DNA of 13,053 bases from Anaerolineae bacterium (GTDB lineage Bacteria; Chloroflexota; Anaerolineae; 4572-78). The stretch's first letter is position 1. Every line of letters begins with the position of its first letter. The notes under the pieces were generated by a model that ran no database searches, was not told the origin of the DNA, and saw only the letters and a program-made list of their open reading frames with translations. Made by a program: the position numbers and the translations under genes. Positions 6,065 to 13,003 of the stretch are shown here, piece by piece. The stretch lies in the NCBI GenBank assembly GCA_027022125.1, contig JALVZI010000128.1, positions 1 to 13,053 of the forward strand, given 5' to 3'.

Positions 6065-7072
6065 ATGCCACCAGAAGCGTATAAATCGAACCTTTTTATC
6101 AATGAACGCCAATCTGTCATACAAGATTTACGCGAATGGGTTGGTGATGATACCGATGTGAAGCGGTTGCGATTAATTGTTGCCCCGCCCGATTATGGCA
6201 AAACCTGGCTATTGCATAAGCTGAAAGATGACCTGCAAACCACCGGAGTTGCTGTTCTGTTGCTATCTGCACAAGATTTAACCGCTAATCCAACTGAGAA
6301 ACTTAAAGATGCCATTGCCAAGAATATCCCGCATATTACACCGATACAAAACGAGGCTTCTCTTGAATCTATATTGAAGCAATTGCATATAGACCTACAT
6401 CCCGATCGCCGTTTTGTCGTTTTAGTGGACGGGTTGAACGAACCGGCAATCGAAATACAGAAAATCATTCAGAAAAACCTGCTTGAACCGTTGTTACGTT
6501 ACCCTAAAAATTCAAAAATAATTATCACCACCCGTGATGATTATTCTTTAAGCAGCGCCCTCTTACGCCGCCGCGAAGGCGACCGCATTCCTTTGAACCT
6601 TTTTTCGCCGGATAGCGGATGGAAACAATTACAAAAGCGCGCAAAATACGGAAACGATGATGACCGGGTTAGACTGCCGGATGATTTTGTGGAACAAGTG
6701 CAACCGTATGATTTATCGATTCCCGGTTTGAACACTTGCTTGTTCGAAAAACTTCGCCAAAAACAAGAAAGCGCACAACCGGCAGCATTTAATACGGCTG
6801 ATTTTGAGGACTGCATCCGGCAGGCATTACAAGTTTCTAATACCATCTTACGGCACGACATCAATGAATTATTGGCAGATATGCAAACATTGGTCAAAGC
6901 AAGACTGTTTGAGTGGACACTGGAAAAATTTAGTGCAACCTGCAAATATGACCGCCAAAATACCATTCACCACCGGAATGATTTAATAGTGCTAGGGGTG
7001 GTGGATCACATTTCCACCGACAGATGGAAATTTGACCTTGGTTGGTATAAATTCATCCAACGCACACTGTAA
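6065..7072 (+). CDS. Small STAND-like NTPase with degenerate Walker A and C-terminal winged helix
   Basis: This 335-residue protein has a NACHT/NB-ARC-like layout. It begins with an N-terminal FINERQSVIQDLREW segment, typical of the region before the P-loop in STAND proteins. The P-loop is APPDYGKTW (40-48), where Ala replaces the usual first Gly but GKT is intact. Walker B is RFVVLVDGLNE (116-126) with Asp122 and Glu126. The sensor strand is KIIITTRDD (151-159), resembling the TTR motif of NB-ARC/NACHT proteins. The C-terminal 60 residues contain DLIVLGVVDHISTDRWKFDL (306-325), a winged-helix-like segment as found after STAND ATPase cores. No repeats or effector domain are attached, so it looks like a switch without output. 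GGGAG at 6053-6057 is spaced 7 bases from ATG 6065. The next gene starts 13 bases after its stop, with the ribosome site overlapping the stop, so the two are probably coupled. Confidence 0.78.
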   Translation: MPPEAYKSNLFINERQSVIQDLREWVGDDTDVKRLRLIVAPPDYGKTWLLHKLKDDLQTTGVAVLLLSAQDLTANPTEKLKDAIAKNIPHITPIQNEASLESILKQLHIDLHPDRRFVVLVDGLNEPAIEIQKIIQKNLLEPLLRYPKNSKIIITTRDDYSLSSALLRRREGDRIPLNLFSPDSGWKQLQKRAKYGNDDDRVRLPDDFVEQVQPYDLSIPGLNTCLFEKLRQKQESAQPAAFNTADFEDCIRQALQVSNTILRHDINELLADMQTLVKARLFEWTLEKFSATCKYDRQNTIHHRNDLIVLGVVDHISTDRWKFDLGWYKFIQRTL

Positions 7073-7084
7073 GGAGATAGGTAA

Positions 7085-10000
7085 ATGATAATCCCTGACT
7101 TGGCAGGCATTAAAAAAACCACCAAACTCATCAATCGCAAAACCGAACGAGACACCATCAAAAAAGCCATATTTGCAGATGGCAACGAGCTTCGTGTGGT
7201 GATTATCTCTGGCGCAGGGGGGTTGGGTAAAACACGCCTGCTGGAAGAAGTTTCGTGGTTATTGGGGAACCCAAATATCTTCCCCGGGCGAGAAAGACCC
7301 TCTGCCACAGAACGCTGGTTACCGCCACAACCGGCTGTTATCTCAGACATTCTGGACTTTACCGACACTCGCTTACACACCTTCAACTATTTTCTAGAAC
7401 AACTAAATCGCACTCTCGATTCGTCGGATGAGGTACCATTTCTCGACTACCAATCGGCAATTCGACTCTATAAACGGAAAATCAAAGACCAAGCAGACTT
7501 TTTCACCATCAAGCAAGCAGCCGAAGACGCCGAAAAAATCTTCTTCAAAAATTACAACGACATTGCCGAAAAAACTCGTTTGGTGTGGGCACTGGATACC
7601 ACCGAACAGCTCACCTTTGGTGGCACACCTTGGATTCAAGACCTATTGCAATCCAGCGACTTGATGTTTAGTACCCAGCAGCGCCTGTTGGATATATTGA
7701 AGAAAAATGAGTTGCGCAATACCACCATCATATTAGTCGGGCGCCCCGAGACCAAATCTACCACCGGTGTCAAAAAAGGCAACATATTTTTCGATGCAGT
7801 GAGAGAGACTACCACCGAAAGAAGTATTCCCCTGTTTACCGTTGAGCTAAAGCCATTCAGCGCGGAAGATGTCCAATCTTACTTTGAAGCCTTGCGTGAT
7901 GATAACCCGCATATTGACAAATACCTGGAAATAAACGAAAACACATCCCAAATTTTCTATGCCTATACAACCGGTCGCCCGATTTGCTTGGCGATGGCGC
8001 TGGATGCGATGATTGAAGGCAAACAAATTCCCGAACCGTTATTGGAAGATTCTTTGGAAGAAGCCGAACAGCGCATAAAGCAAGAAGGGCAGTCAAATGT
8101 TCTATTTGGCATTGAACAAACTTTTTTGAATATGATATTTGCCGCCCGAGATTCTTTAAAGGCGGAAATATTGGTTACTTTGGCACGCGCGCGCAAAGGG
8201 TTAACCGCCGAACAATTGGAATTTATTTTTACCAAAAAACCGAATGAGACCGTTGCCGAATGGGCAGCACGCGCCGAAGATAACGACCGTAAAGAAACGC
8301 GGCGTGAAATTGATGCATTACTGGATGAACACAATCCTGATTCACTGTGGGCATTAACACTGGTAAAGAAAATTCCCTTGAACCGTATTGTGTTGCAAGA
8401 TGAATTTTACAGCATTTTTGATAAACACATAGCTGCGGAAAAAGCAGATATTGAAACCGAAAAAGAGGCTCGCAAACAACTGTACGAACTATTAGTAGCA
8501 TATGACGAAGATTATATTGCCCGAAAACAGCAGCGCCTGCGAATATTACGCAAAGAGGATTTAGATTCATTACACCAAGAATCACCGGCACGGGCATTAC
8601 GAATGAAATTCCGTCCGTTGAGCGAGTATGAAGAAGACGAACGCATTGCTTTGGAAGAAGAAATCTTCGAATACCAACTGGAACGCCTGCACTACTTATT
8701 TAGAATTGACCCCAGCAAGGCGGTCAATGATACTTTCTATAATTTGGTGGAACAGCGATGGCTAGCCGGTAATATTGAAGCCGATGTTCAATTGCAAATT
8801 GAGTTCTGGCGCTTGCTTGCCGATACCGGCATCCGCCCCTTCATTACAATGCAACAATGGCAAAGCACCGTACCCGACAGTACCCCGTGGCAAGTTCTGG
8901 AACGATATGCGATTCAAGACGAGATTGTCCGTTGGATAAAACGACTGTTTTTGCGCCGTGAATGGGAACGTGCCATTAATTTTGCCAATGCCGTAAACCG
9001 ACAAATAAAGGACATGCAGGATAAAGCGTTACAATACACACTACTGCATACCTTTTCTCGTGGTGAACGCATTATTTGGCAAGAATTCGCCCGAATTGTA
9101 TTAGCAGATAATATCGATGATTCCATTGCCAACCTAGAACAAGCCATCAAAGATATGGAACGGCTATTATCACAGGATGGAATCCCGGAAAAGAACGAAT
9201 TTTCTTATTTGAATCATCCAATAGAACCTCGCTTAAAACGGGTCATTGGTATCGCTTACGACCATTTGGGTATAGGTTATGTCAGTCAAGGAAAGTACAC
9301 AGAAGCGAGAGAAGCATACTCTAAATCGTTGTATTATTTACGTGATACAGGCTTGCGTGTTCAACAATCTGTAACCCGTAACAACCTGTCGCGGGTGCTG
9401 GCAGAATTGGGCTTAATACCACGCGCGGTGCGCGTTTGCCAAGATGCATTACAAATTCGACAAGACTTGGGAACAATTGCACCGGTTGCATACTCGCTAA
9501 ACACACTGGCGCTTATTTACAATAGAGCGCGTCAACCTGAATATGTATGGTATCATGCGGCTCTGGCAATTATTTACTTCCGCCGGTTGGAAGACCCGCG
9601 CGGGCTGGGAATGTCTCTGTTGCAATTAGCAGAAGGGCTGCGCCACTTGGCTTTTTCCAATACACCACAGATCGATACACCGGAAGAATTACTAGATGCG
9701 GCAATTCAGGCTATCAGTGAGGCTGAAGATTTATTTCCTTCTGATAGTTCAGAAATTATCCGCCATATAGAAATAGAAATTGAAGCCGGATGTATTTATC
9801 GAGATTACATGTACTATCTAAAACAAGCGGGTAGATACCACAACCGTATTGAAATATACCGCGACCGTGCTATCGCTTTGTTGGAAGAGGCAGCTGAACT
9901 GGCACATAAAAGAAACTTTCATCATCTAGAAGTAGATGCCCGTGACGATTTGGCATGGACATATTACTTTGCGGGTAAACCAAAAAAAGCAGAAAAAGAA

Positions 10001-10513
10001 ATCAACAAAATTCTAGGCGACCACACTTTAATACCACCCCGTTACGTTATTACTAAAACCCACTTGCCGGTGTCAGAAAGTGAGACACAAGTTCTGTTCC
10101 AATTGGGTAAACTCTACGCCTTGCTTGGCAAATTAAAGATGGATTATTTCATTACCCGTCGCGAAGAAATTACCATAGGTATTCCAAACAAAAAAGATAG
10201 ACGAAAAAAGGTGGCAAGCGATGAAGCGGCACAACAATACTTGAAAGAAGCCGCAGAAGCCTTTGTGCTGGCGCTGGCATATCGTCGTTTGTATTCTGTT
10301 TGCGCCCCCGGTACAGCCATCACATTCAATTCTTTGTATGATTACTTGCGCAAATTCAACGTTTCTGAAATGAAAGACTTCTATAAATATCAAGATGAGG
10401 CACGAAAAAATTACCATATTGATAACATAACACCAAAAGATATGACCGATATAGCAGGCTTCCTTGAACAATCATTCGGCGATTTTTGGGAACGAACTTC
10501 AAACAAACGGTAA
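7085..10513 (+). CDS. Large STAND NTPase with C-terminal TPR-like repeats
   Basis: This 1142-residue protein combines an NTPase switch with a long helical repeat region. The NTPase starts almost at the N-terminus, with the INRKTERDTI segment (16-25), then Walker A GAGGLGKT (43-50), Walker B RLVWALDTTEQ (165-175) and the sensor strand TTIILVGRPE (213-222). TGRPICLAMALD (296-307) resembles the GxP/GLPLAL element of NB-ARC/AP-ATPases. Residues of about 340-460 look like a winged-helix/helical arm, and about 460-700 is charged and helical. TPR-like helical pairs are clearest at 714-850 (AYDHLGIGYVSQGKYTEARE and following units), with further units at 925-975 and 1000-1075. In this class ligand binding by repeats drives NTPase oligomerisation, but no N-terminal nuclease, TIR or protease effector is present. 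AAGGAG at 7071-7076 overlaps the previous stop and fixes ATG 7085. Confidence 0.85.
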   Translation: MIIPDLAGIKKTTKLINRKTERDTIKKAIFADGNELRVVIISGAGGLGKTRLLEEVSWLLGNPNIFPGRERPSATERWLPPQPAVISDILDFTDTRLHTFNYFLEQLNRTLDSSDEVPFLDYQSAIRLYKRKIKDQADFFTIKQAAEDAEKIFFKNYNDIAEKTRLVWALDTTEQLTFGGTPWIQDLLQSSDLMFSTQQRLLDILKKNELRNTTIILVGRPETKSTTGVKKGNIFFDAVRETTTERSIPLFTVELKPFSAEDVQSYFEALRDDNPHIDKYLEINENTSQIFYAYTTGRPICLAMALDAMIEGKQIPEPLLEDSLEEAEQRIKQEGQSNVLFGIEQTFLNMIFAARDSLKAEILVTLARARKGLTAEQLEFIFTKKPNETVAEWAARAEDNDRKETRREIDALLDEHNPDSLWALTLVKKIPLNRIVLQDEFYSIFDKHIAAEKADIETEKEARKQLYELLVAYDEDYIARKQQRLRILRKEDLDSLHQESPARALRMKFRPLSEYEEDERIALEEEIFEYQLERLHYLFRIDPSKAVNDTFYNLVEQRWLAGNIEADVQLQIEFWRLLADTGIRPFITMQQWQSTVPDSTPWQVLERYAIQDEIVRWIKRLFLRREWERAINFANAVNRQIKDMQDKALQYTLLHTFSRGERIIWQEFARIVLADNIDDSIANLEQAIKDMERLLSQDGIPEKNEFSYLNHPIEPRLKRVIGIAYDHLGIGYVSQGKYTEAREAYSKSLYYLRDTGLRVQQSVTRNNLSRVLAELGLIPRAVRVCQDALQIRQDLGTIAPVAYSLNTLALIYNRARQPEYVWYHAALAIIYFRRLEDPRGLGMSLLQLAEGLRHLAFSNTPQIDTPEELLDAAIQAISEAEDLFPSDSSEIIRHIEIEIEAGCIYRDYMYYLKQAGRYHNRIEIYRDRAIALLEEAAELAHKRNFHHLEVDARDDLAWTYYFAGKPKKAEKEINKILGDHTLIPPRYVITKTHLPVSESETQVLFQLGKLYALLGKLKMDYFITRREEITIGIPNKKDRRKKVASDEAAQQYLKEAAEAFVLALAYRRLYSVCAPGTAITFNSLYDYLRKFNVSEMKDFYKYQDEARKNYHIDNITPKDMTDIAGFLEQSFGDFWERTSNKR

Positions 10514-10662
10514 CAATGCAATAAGATTTGTCACAAAACGTGCAGTGTTGAAGAATCTTTGAGGAACAAAAAATACAAAAACAAAGATTGCGCAATGGTA
10601 ATTGCGGATGGCTATTTTACAAAACAAAGTTTACCTTTGCACCATTCAATTAAGGAAAACAT
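10514..10662 (+). other. Spacer before the radical SAM gene with two inverted repeats
   Basis: AATCTTTG (10554-10561) and CAAAGATT (10582-10589) are perfect complements with a 20-base loop. Immediately after, CGCAAT (10591-10596) pairs with ATTGCG (10601-10606) over a GGTA loop. Neither is followed by a T-run, so this is not a standard terminator. An AT-rich TATTTT (10613-10618) might be a weak -10 box. AAGGA at 10652-10656 is the ribosome site for ATG 10663. Whether the maturase has its own promoter cannot be decided from sequence. Confidence 0.4.
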
Positions 10663-12153
10663 ATGAGTTCTCCAAAATATATTGTTTTAACCGCACAGAA
10701 AACACCAGAAACAGAATACGATTGTGCTTGCCCTGATATGCCGGTGACGTTGACGGCAACCCCCTCGAAGCACGAAGAGGATTGCGCTTGCCCCGATACA
10801 CCACTCAAAATAACCACCGTCCCCATCTCTGCCACACCATCTACCCATTCCCCGTTGCGCCTTACCCCGCAACTGTACACCGATACGCTACCGCACGGTT
10901 ACACGTTGGCTTTTAGCCCGTATTCACCCGCCGGACCATCAGTGTTGAACCGGGCTGCCTTTGCCAGATTGCAAGCGTTTCAAACGCCCCAACCACCCGT
11001 AGAAGCGGTAGATTTCACCTTGGCGGCGCAGAATCTGCTTGTGCCCGTTGATACACTCCCTGAGATGGCATGGGGGCGCGTTTCAACCCTAACCGCATGG
11101 CTGCATGTGACCAACGCTTGCAACTTGGATTGTCCATATTGTTATGTGCGAAAATCCACCGCCCATATGTCAGAGGCAACCGGAGAACAGGTACTCGACC
11201 GCATTTTCCGCTCGGCGGTGCAACACGGCTTTCAAACCGTCAAACTGAAATATGCCGGCGGCGAAGCCGCACTGCATTTCAACATGGTGCAGCATTTGCA
11301 CCACTATGCCCAATCGTTGGCAACCCGCCACCACCTCGATTTGCAAGCGGTGGTACTCAGCAACGGCACTGTATGGATGCCACCGATGGCGCACTGGTTA
11401 CGCGAAAATGGCGTCAAACTGATGATTTCGCTGGATGGCACGGGGGCGGCGCACGACGCTATGCGACCCACAGCAGGTGGCAAAGGCTCTTTTGCCCAAA
11501 TTGAAAAAACTGTTGATACCGTGTTGCTGCCCGCCGGCATCCGTCCCGACATCTCCATTACCGTCAGTGGTAGCAATGCCGGTGCGGCTGCCGATGCCGT
11601 TGCGTGGGCAATTGAGCGAGACTTGCCGTTCAGCCTTAATTTTTACCGCGAAAATGCTCTGTCTGCCGACCGCCACATCTTGCAATTGGAAGAGGCGCGC
11701 ATCATTGCCGGTATGCGTCACGCTTACCAAGTTATCGCCGCACAATTACCGACCCGCCCCTTTATGAACGGCTTGCTCGACCGCGCCCAAATGGACGCTC
11801 ATACCCACACATGCGGCGTCGGGCAGAATTATGTGGTCTTTTCGCACAGTGGTGCGGTTCATCAATGCCAAATGCAACTGGCTAACGGTGTATCGTTGCC
11901 GGTGAACACAGACCTTTTGGCACAGGTAGAAAACGGGAAAATCCCCAAAATTAGCGTGGATGAAAAAGACGGTTGTCGAACTTGCTTGTGGCGCTACCGG
12001 TGTACGGGGGGATGTCCATTAGAAACATATCGCGCTACCGGACGGTACGATGTGAAAAGTCCGCATTGCAACATCTATACCGCTCTTTTCCCGGAAGTCC
12101 TTCGGTTAGAAGGGCTGCGGTTATTAAAGAAAGCAGGCGTGTTACCGGCGTGA
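10663..12153 (+). CDS. Radical SAM/SPASM peptide maturase with N-terminal DCACPD repeats
   Basis: This 496-residue enzyme probably modifies a ribosomally made peptide by radical chemistry. The SAM-binding 4Fe-4S cluster is held by C153, C157 and C160 in NACNLDCPYCY, and AGGEA (198-202) is the SAM-contact GGE motif. A complete seven-cysteine SPASM domain binds auxiliary clusters: C384, C402 (with Gly397 four residues before the second Cys), C438-x2-C441-x5-C447-x3-C451, then C469. Residues of about 64-130 resemble the small N-terminal domain found before the barrel in such maturases. Residues 1-60 are unusual: DCACPD occurs at 20-25 and 40-45, an exact 20-residue (60-base) period, each containing a C-x3-D pattern. 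These repeats could bind metal or mimic a substrate peptide. ATG 10663 has AAGGA six bases upstream. An intrinsic terminator follows the gene. The substrate is unknown; candidates are the small frames at 12381-12737. Confidence 0.9.
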   Translation: MSSPKYIVLTAQKTPETEYDCACPDMPVTLTATPSKHEEDCACPDTPLKITTVPISATPSTHSPLRLTPQLYTDTLPHGYTLAFSPYSPAGPSVLNRAAFARLQAFQTPQPPVEAVDFTLAAQNLLVPVDTLPEMAWGRVSTLTAWLHVTNACNLDCPYCYVRKSTAHMSEATGEQVLDRIFRSAVQHGFQTVKLKYAGGEAALHFNMVQHLHHYAQSLATRHHLDLQAVVLSNGTVWMPPMAHWLRENGVKLMISLDGTGAAHDAMRPTAGGKGSFAQIEKTVDTVLLPAGIRPDISITVSGSNAGAAADAVAWAIERDLPFSLNFYRENALSADRHILQLEEARIIAGMRHAYQVIAAQLPTRPFMNGLLDRAQMDAHTHTCGVGQNYVVFSHSGAVHQCQMQLANGVSLPVNTDLLAQVENGKIPKISVDEKDGCRTCLWRYRCTGGCPLETYRATGRYDVKSPHCNIYTALFPEVLRLEGLRLLKKAGVLPA

Positions 12154-12200
12154 GCGTTTCACGTTAGTTAAAGCAGTCAAACAAATAAAAAGTAGATGTA

Positions 12201-12239
12201 AGAGTGAGAGGTTATTGTTACCATCTCGCTCTTTTTTTA
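12201..12239 (+). terminator. Intrinsic terminator after the radical SAM gene
   Basis: AGAGTGAGA (12201-12209) pairs with TCTCGCTCT (12224-12232), including one G-T wobble, over a loop containing TTATTGTTA. A run of seven T (12232-12238) follows directly. It ends the maturase transcript about 50 bases after its stop and separates it from the small-frame array. Confidence 0.8.
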
Positions 12240-12314
12240 TGGTTGTGCAGATATACGGTGTAAGTTAGAGATGGTAACATTGAAGCATAGATAAATCACA
12301 GCAAAACATTGGTA

Positions 12315-12322
12315 AAGGAGGT
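12315..12322 (+). promoter_or_regulatory. Strong Shine-Dalgarno sequence without a usable start
   Basis: AAAGGAGG is a near-perfect ribosome site, yet no ATG, GTG or TTG lies 5-10 bases after it. A GTG at 12321 overlaps it and would give only 13 codons ending at TAA 12360-12362. It could be a decayed gene start, a ribosome standby site or a leader with a rare start codon. Confidence 0.4.
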
Positions 12323-12380
12323 GCATATAGCACAAACACTTGTGAATATCAAACGTGTGTAATTTAAGGAGGTGTATTTA

Positions 12381-12470
12381 CTGACAATAATCATCCAACC
12401 CTGTTACGGTGGGGGGAGTACCACTTGCTCCCTCCGCCGGGGACAATCCTTAGAAAGGAGGCTCAAATGA
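12381..12470 (+). CDS. Candidate 29-residue Cys/Gly-containing peptide with CTG start
   Basis: AAGGAGG (12366-12372) is followed after 8 bases by CTG and an open frame of 29 codons. If CTG is read as Met, the peptide is a hydrophobic start (TIIIQP), a Cys-Gly stretch CYGGGSTTC (residues 8-16) and a basic tail rich in Arg. The stop TGA (12468-12470) overlaps the ATG of the next small frame as ATGA, the usual sign of translational coupling. The Cys/Gly/Ser core near a radical SAM maturase suggests a modified-peptide precursor. Against this, CTG starts are rare, there is no recognisable leader, and the same bases form a strong hairpin (12408-12438) and the next ribosome site, which could explain the composition without coding. 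Confidence 0.3.
   Translation: MTIIIQPCYGGGSTTCSLRRGQSLERRLK
12408..12438 (+). promoter_or_regulatory. Stable leader hairpin with possible anti-Shine-Dalgarno arm
   Basis: GGTGGGGGGAG (12408-12418) pairs with CTCCCTCCGCC (12428-12438): 11 base pairs including two G-T wobbles, over a nine-base loop. There is no T-run, so it is not a terminator. CCTCC in the right arm (12431-12435) could alternatively pair with the ribosome site GGAGG at 12457-12461 of the downstream frame. Two exclusive folds are therefore possible, one leaving the ribosome site free. Control of translation is an inference. Confidence 0.5.
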
Positions 12471-12538
12471 TAATTATAATCATCATCGTTGCCATCCTGT
12501 TCGCACTGGCATCCGCCGCCAATTTGATAATCAAATAA
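12467..12538 (+). CDS. 23-residue hydrophobic membrane peptide
   Basis: The frame starts at ATG 12467, five bases after a strong ribosome site, AAAGGAGG (12454-12461). It encodes M, six consecutive Ile, then VAILFALASAANLIIK: essentially one membrane span with a single C-terminal Lys. The six Ile codons are ATA, ATT, ATA and three ATC, a run that may slow translation. Its size and form recall small membrane peptides and type I toxin peptides, but no antisense RNA promoter is identified. The ATG overlaps the stop of the preceding frame, and the next small gene begins 28 bases after its stop with the same five-base ribosome-site spacing. Confidence 0.55.
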   Translation: MIIIIIIVAILFALASAANLIIK

Positions 12539-12566
12539 CAATTAGATAACCTAATTGGAGGTAAAA

Positions 12567-12737
12567 ATGTCTTTTACAATCACCCTTACTATGCTTTTTG
12601 CAATGTTTGCCCTTGTTGTTACAGATGCCATAACAAAAGTATCCATTTTTCAACCACAGATTGTGCGCGAGGTAGTTATCTCGATTCATCTGGTGCGAAC
12701 GCGCGCCATTTTACGCCCGAAATCTCTGCCACCGTAA
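12567..12737 (+). CDS. 56-residue single-span membrane protein
   Basis: ATG 12567 lies five bases after GGAGG (12557-12561), so it is preferred over an in-frame TTG at 12555 that overlaps the ribosome site. The product begins MSFTITLTMLFAMFALVVTD, a hydrophobic span at about 3-19, followed by a mixed segment with ITKVSIFQPQIVREVVISIH. The tail is basic and Pro-containing, RTRAILRPKSLPP. No cysteines and no known family are recognised. It follows the 23-residue peptide gene closely and is probably cotranscribed with it. A membrane-associated small protein, peptide precursor or toxin-like peptide are all possible. Confidence 0.5.
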   Translation: MSFTITLTMLFAMFALVVTDAITKVSIFQPQIVREVVISIHLVRTRAILRPKSLPP

Positions 12738-12868
12738 CCCTCTGTGTGGCTAAGTTAACAACTCACCTTACGCAATCTTGACAAGCAGGGCAACTACTGC
12801 ATCATCCAATCTAAAAAGTAGGATTACTCTCTCTGTAACGGCTCATCTGAAAAAAAGGTTAATTTTTC

Positions 12869-13003
12869 ACCACAGAGGCACAGAGACGCGGAGAATTTAA
12901 AAATTTTTGAGTTTCGGTTCTAATTTTCATCAAAAATTACGAATTCTGCTATATAGTCGGCTCTCAAACCTTATTTTTCTCTGTTTCTCTGCGCCTCTGT
13001 GGT
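12869..13003. repeat. Inverted-repeat element with CACAGAGGC arms
   Basis: The left arm (12869-12895) begins ACCACAGAGGC and continues CAGAGACGCGGAGAA. The right arm (12977-13003) is its reverse complement with a few mismatches and wobbles and ends GCCTCTGTGGT; the terminal 11 bases pair perfectly. About 80 bases of AT-rich sequence without a frame separate the arms. Similar CACAGAG-rich intergenic repeats are common in environmental bacterial genomes. The form suits a non-autonomous mobile element or a dispersed hairpin repeat. Confidence 0.65.

Noticed and set aside
6541..6966. Antisense open frame of 141 codons inside the small STAND-like NTPase gene
   Set aside because: The sense strand carries a convincing NTPase and winged-helix-like end. 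The antisense product is Ser/Cys-rich without motifs, typical of a shadow frame.
7085..10513. Avs-type antiphage STAND protein
   Set aside because: The NTPase-plus-repeats layout is similar, but no N-terminal nuclease, protease or other effector domain precedes the P-loop, which is only 43 residues from the start. A defence role is not shown.
11070..11504. Second + strand frame of 144 codons inside the radical SAM gene
   Set aside because: It overlaps the radical SAM barrel in another frame; its Arg/Pro-rich product is a frame-shift shadow of conserved coding sequence.
12321..12362. A 13-codon GTG frame after the first orphan ribosome site
   Set aside because: The GTG overlaps the Shine-Dalgarno bases themselves, leaving no spacing for initiation, and the product is too short to support.
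12381..12737. FxSxx-COOH precursor peptide
   Set aside because: None of the small frames ends in an F-x-S-x-x carboxyl terminus, so that known system cannot be assigned.
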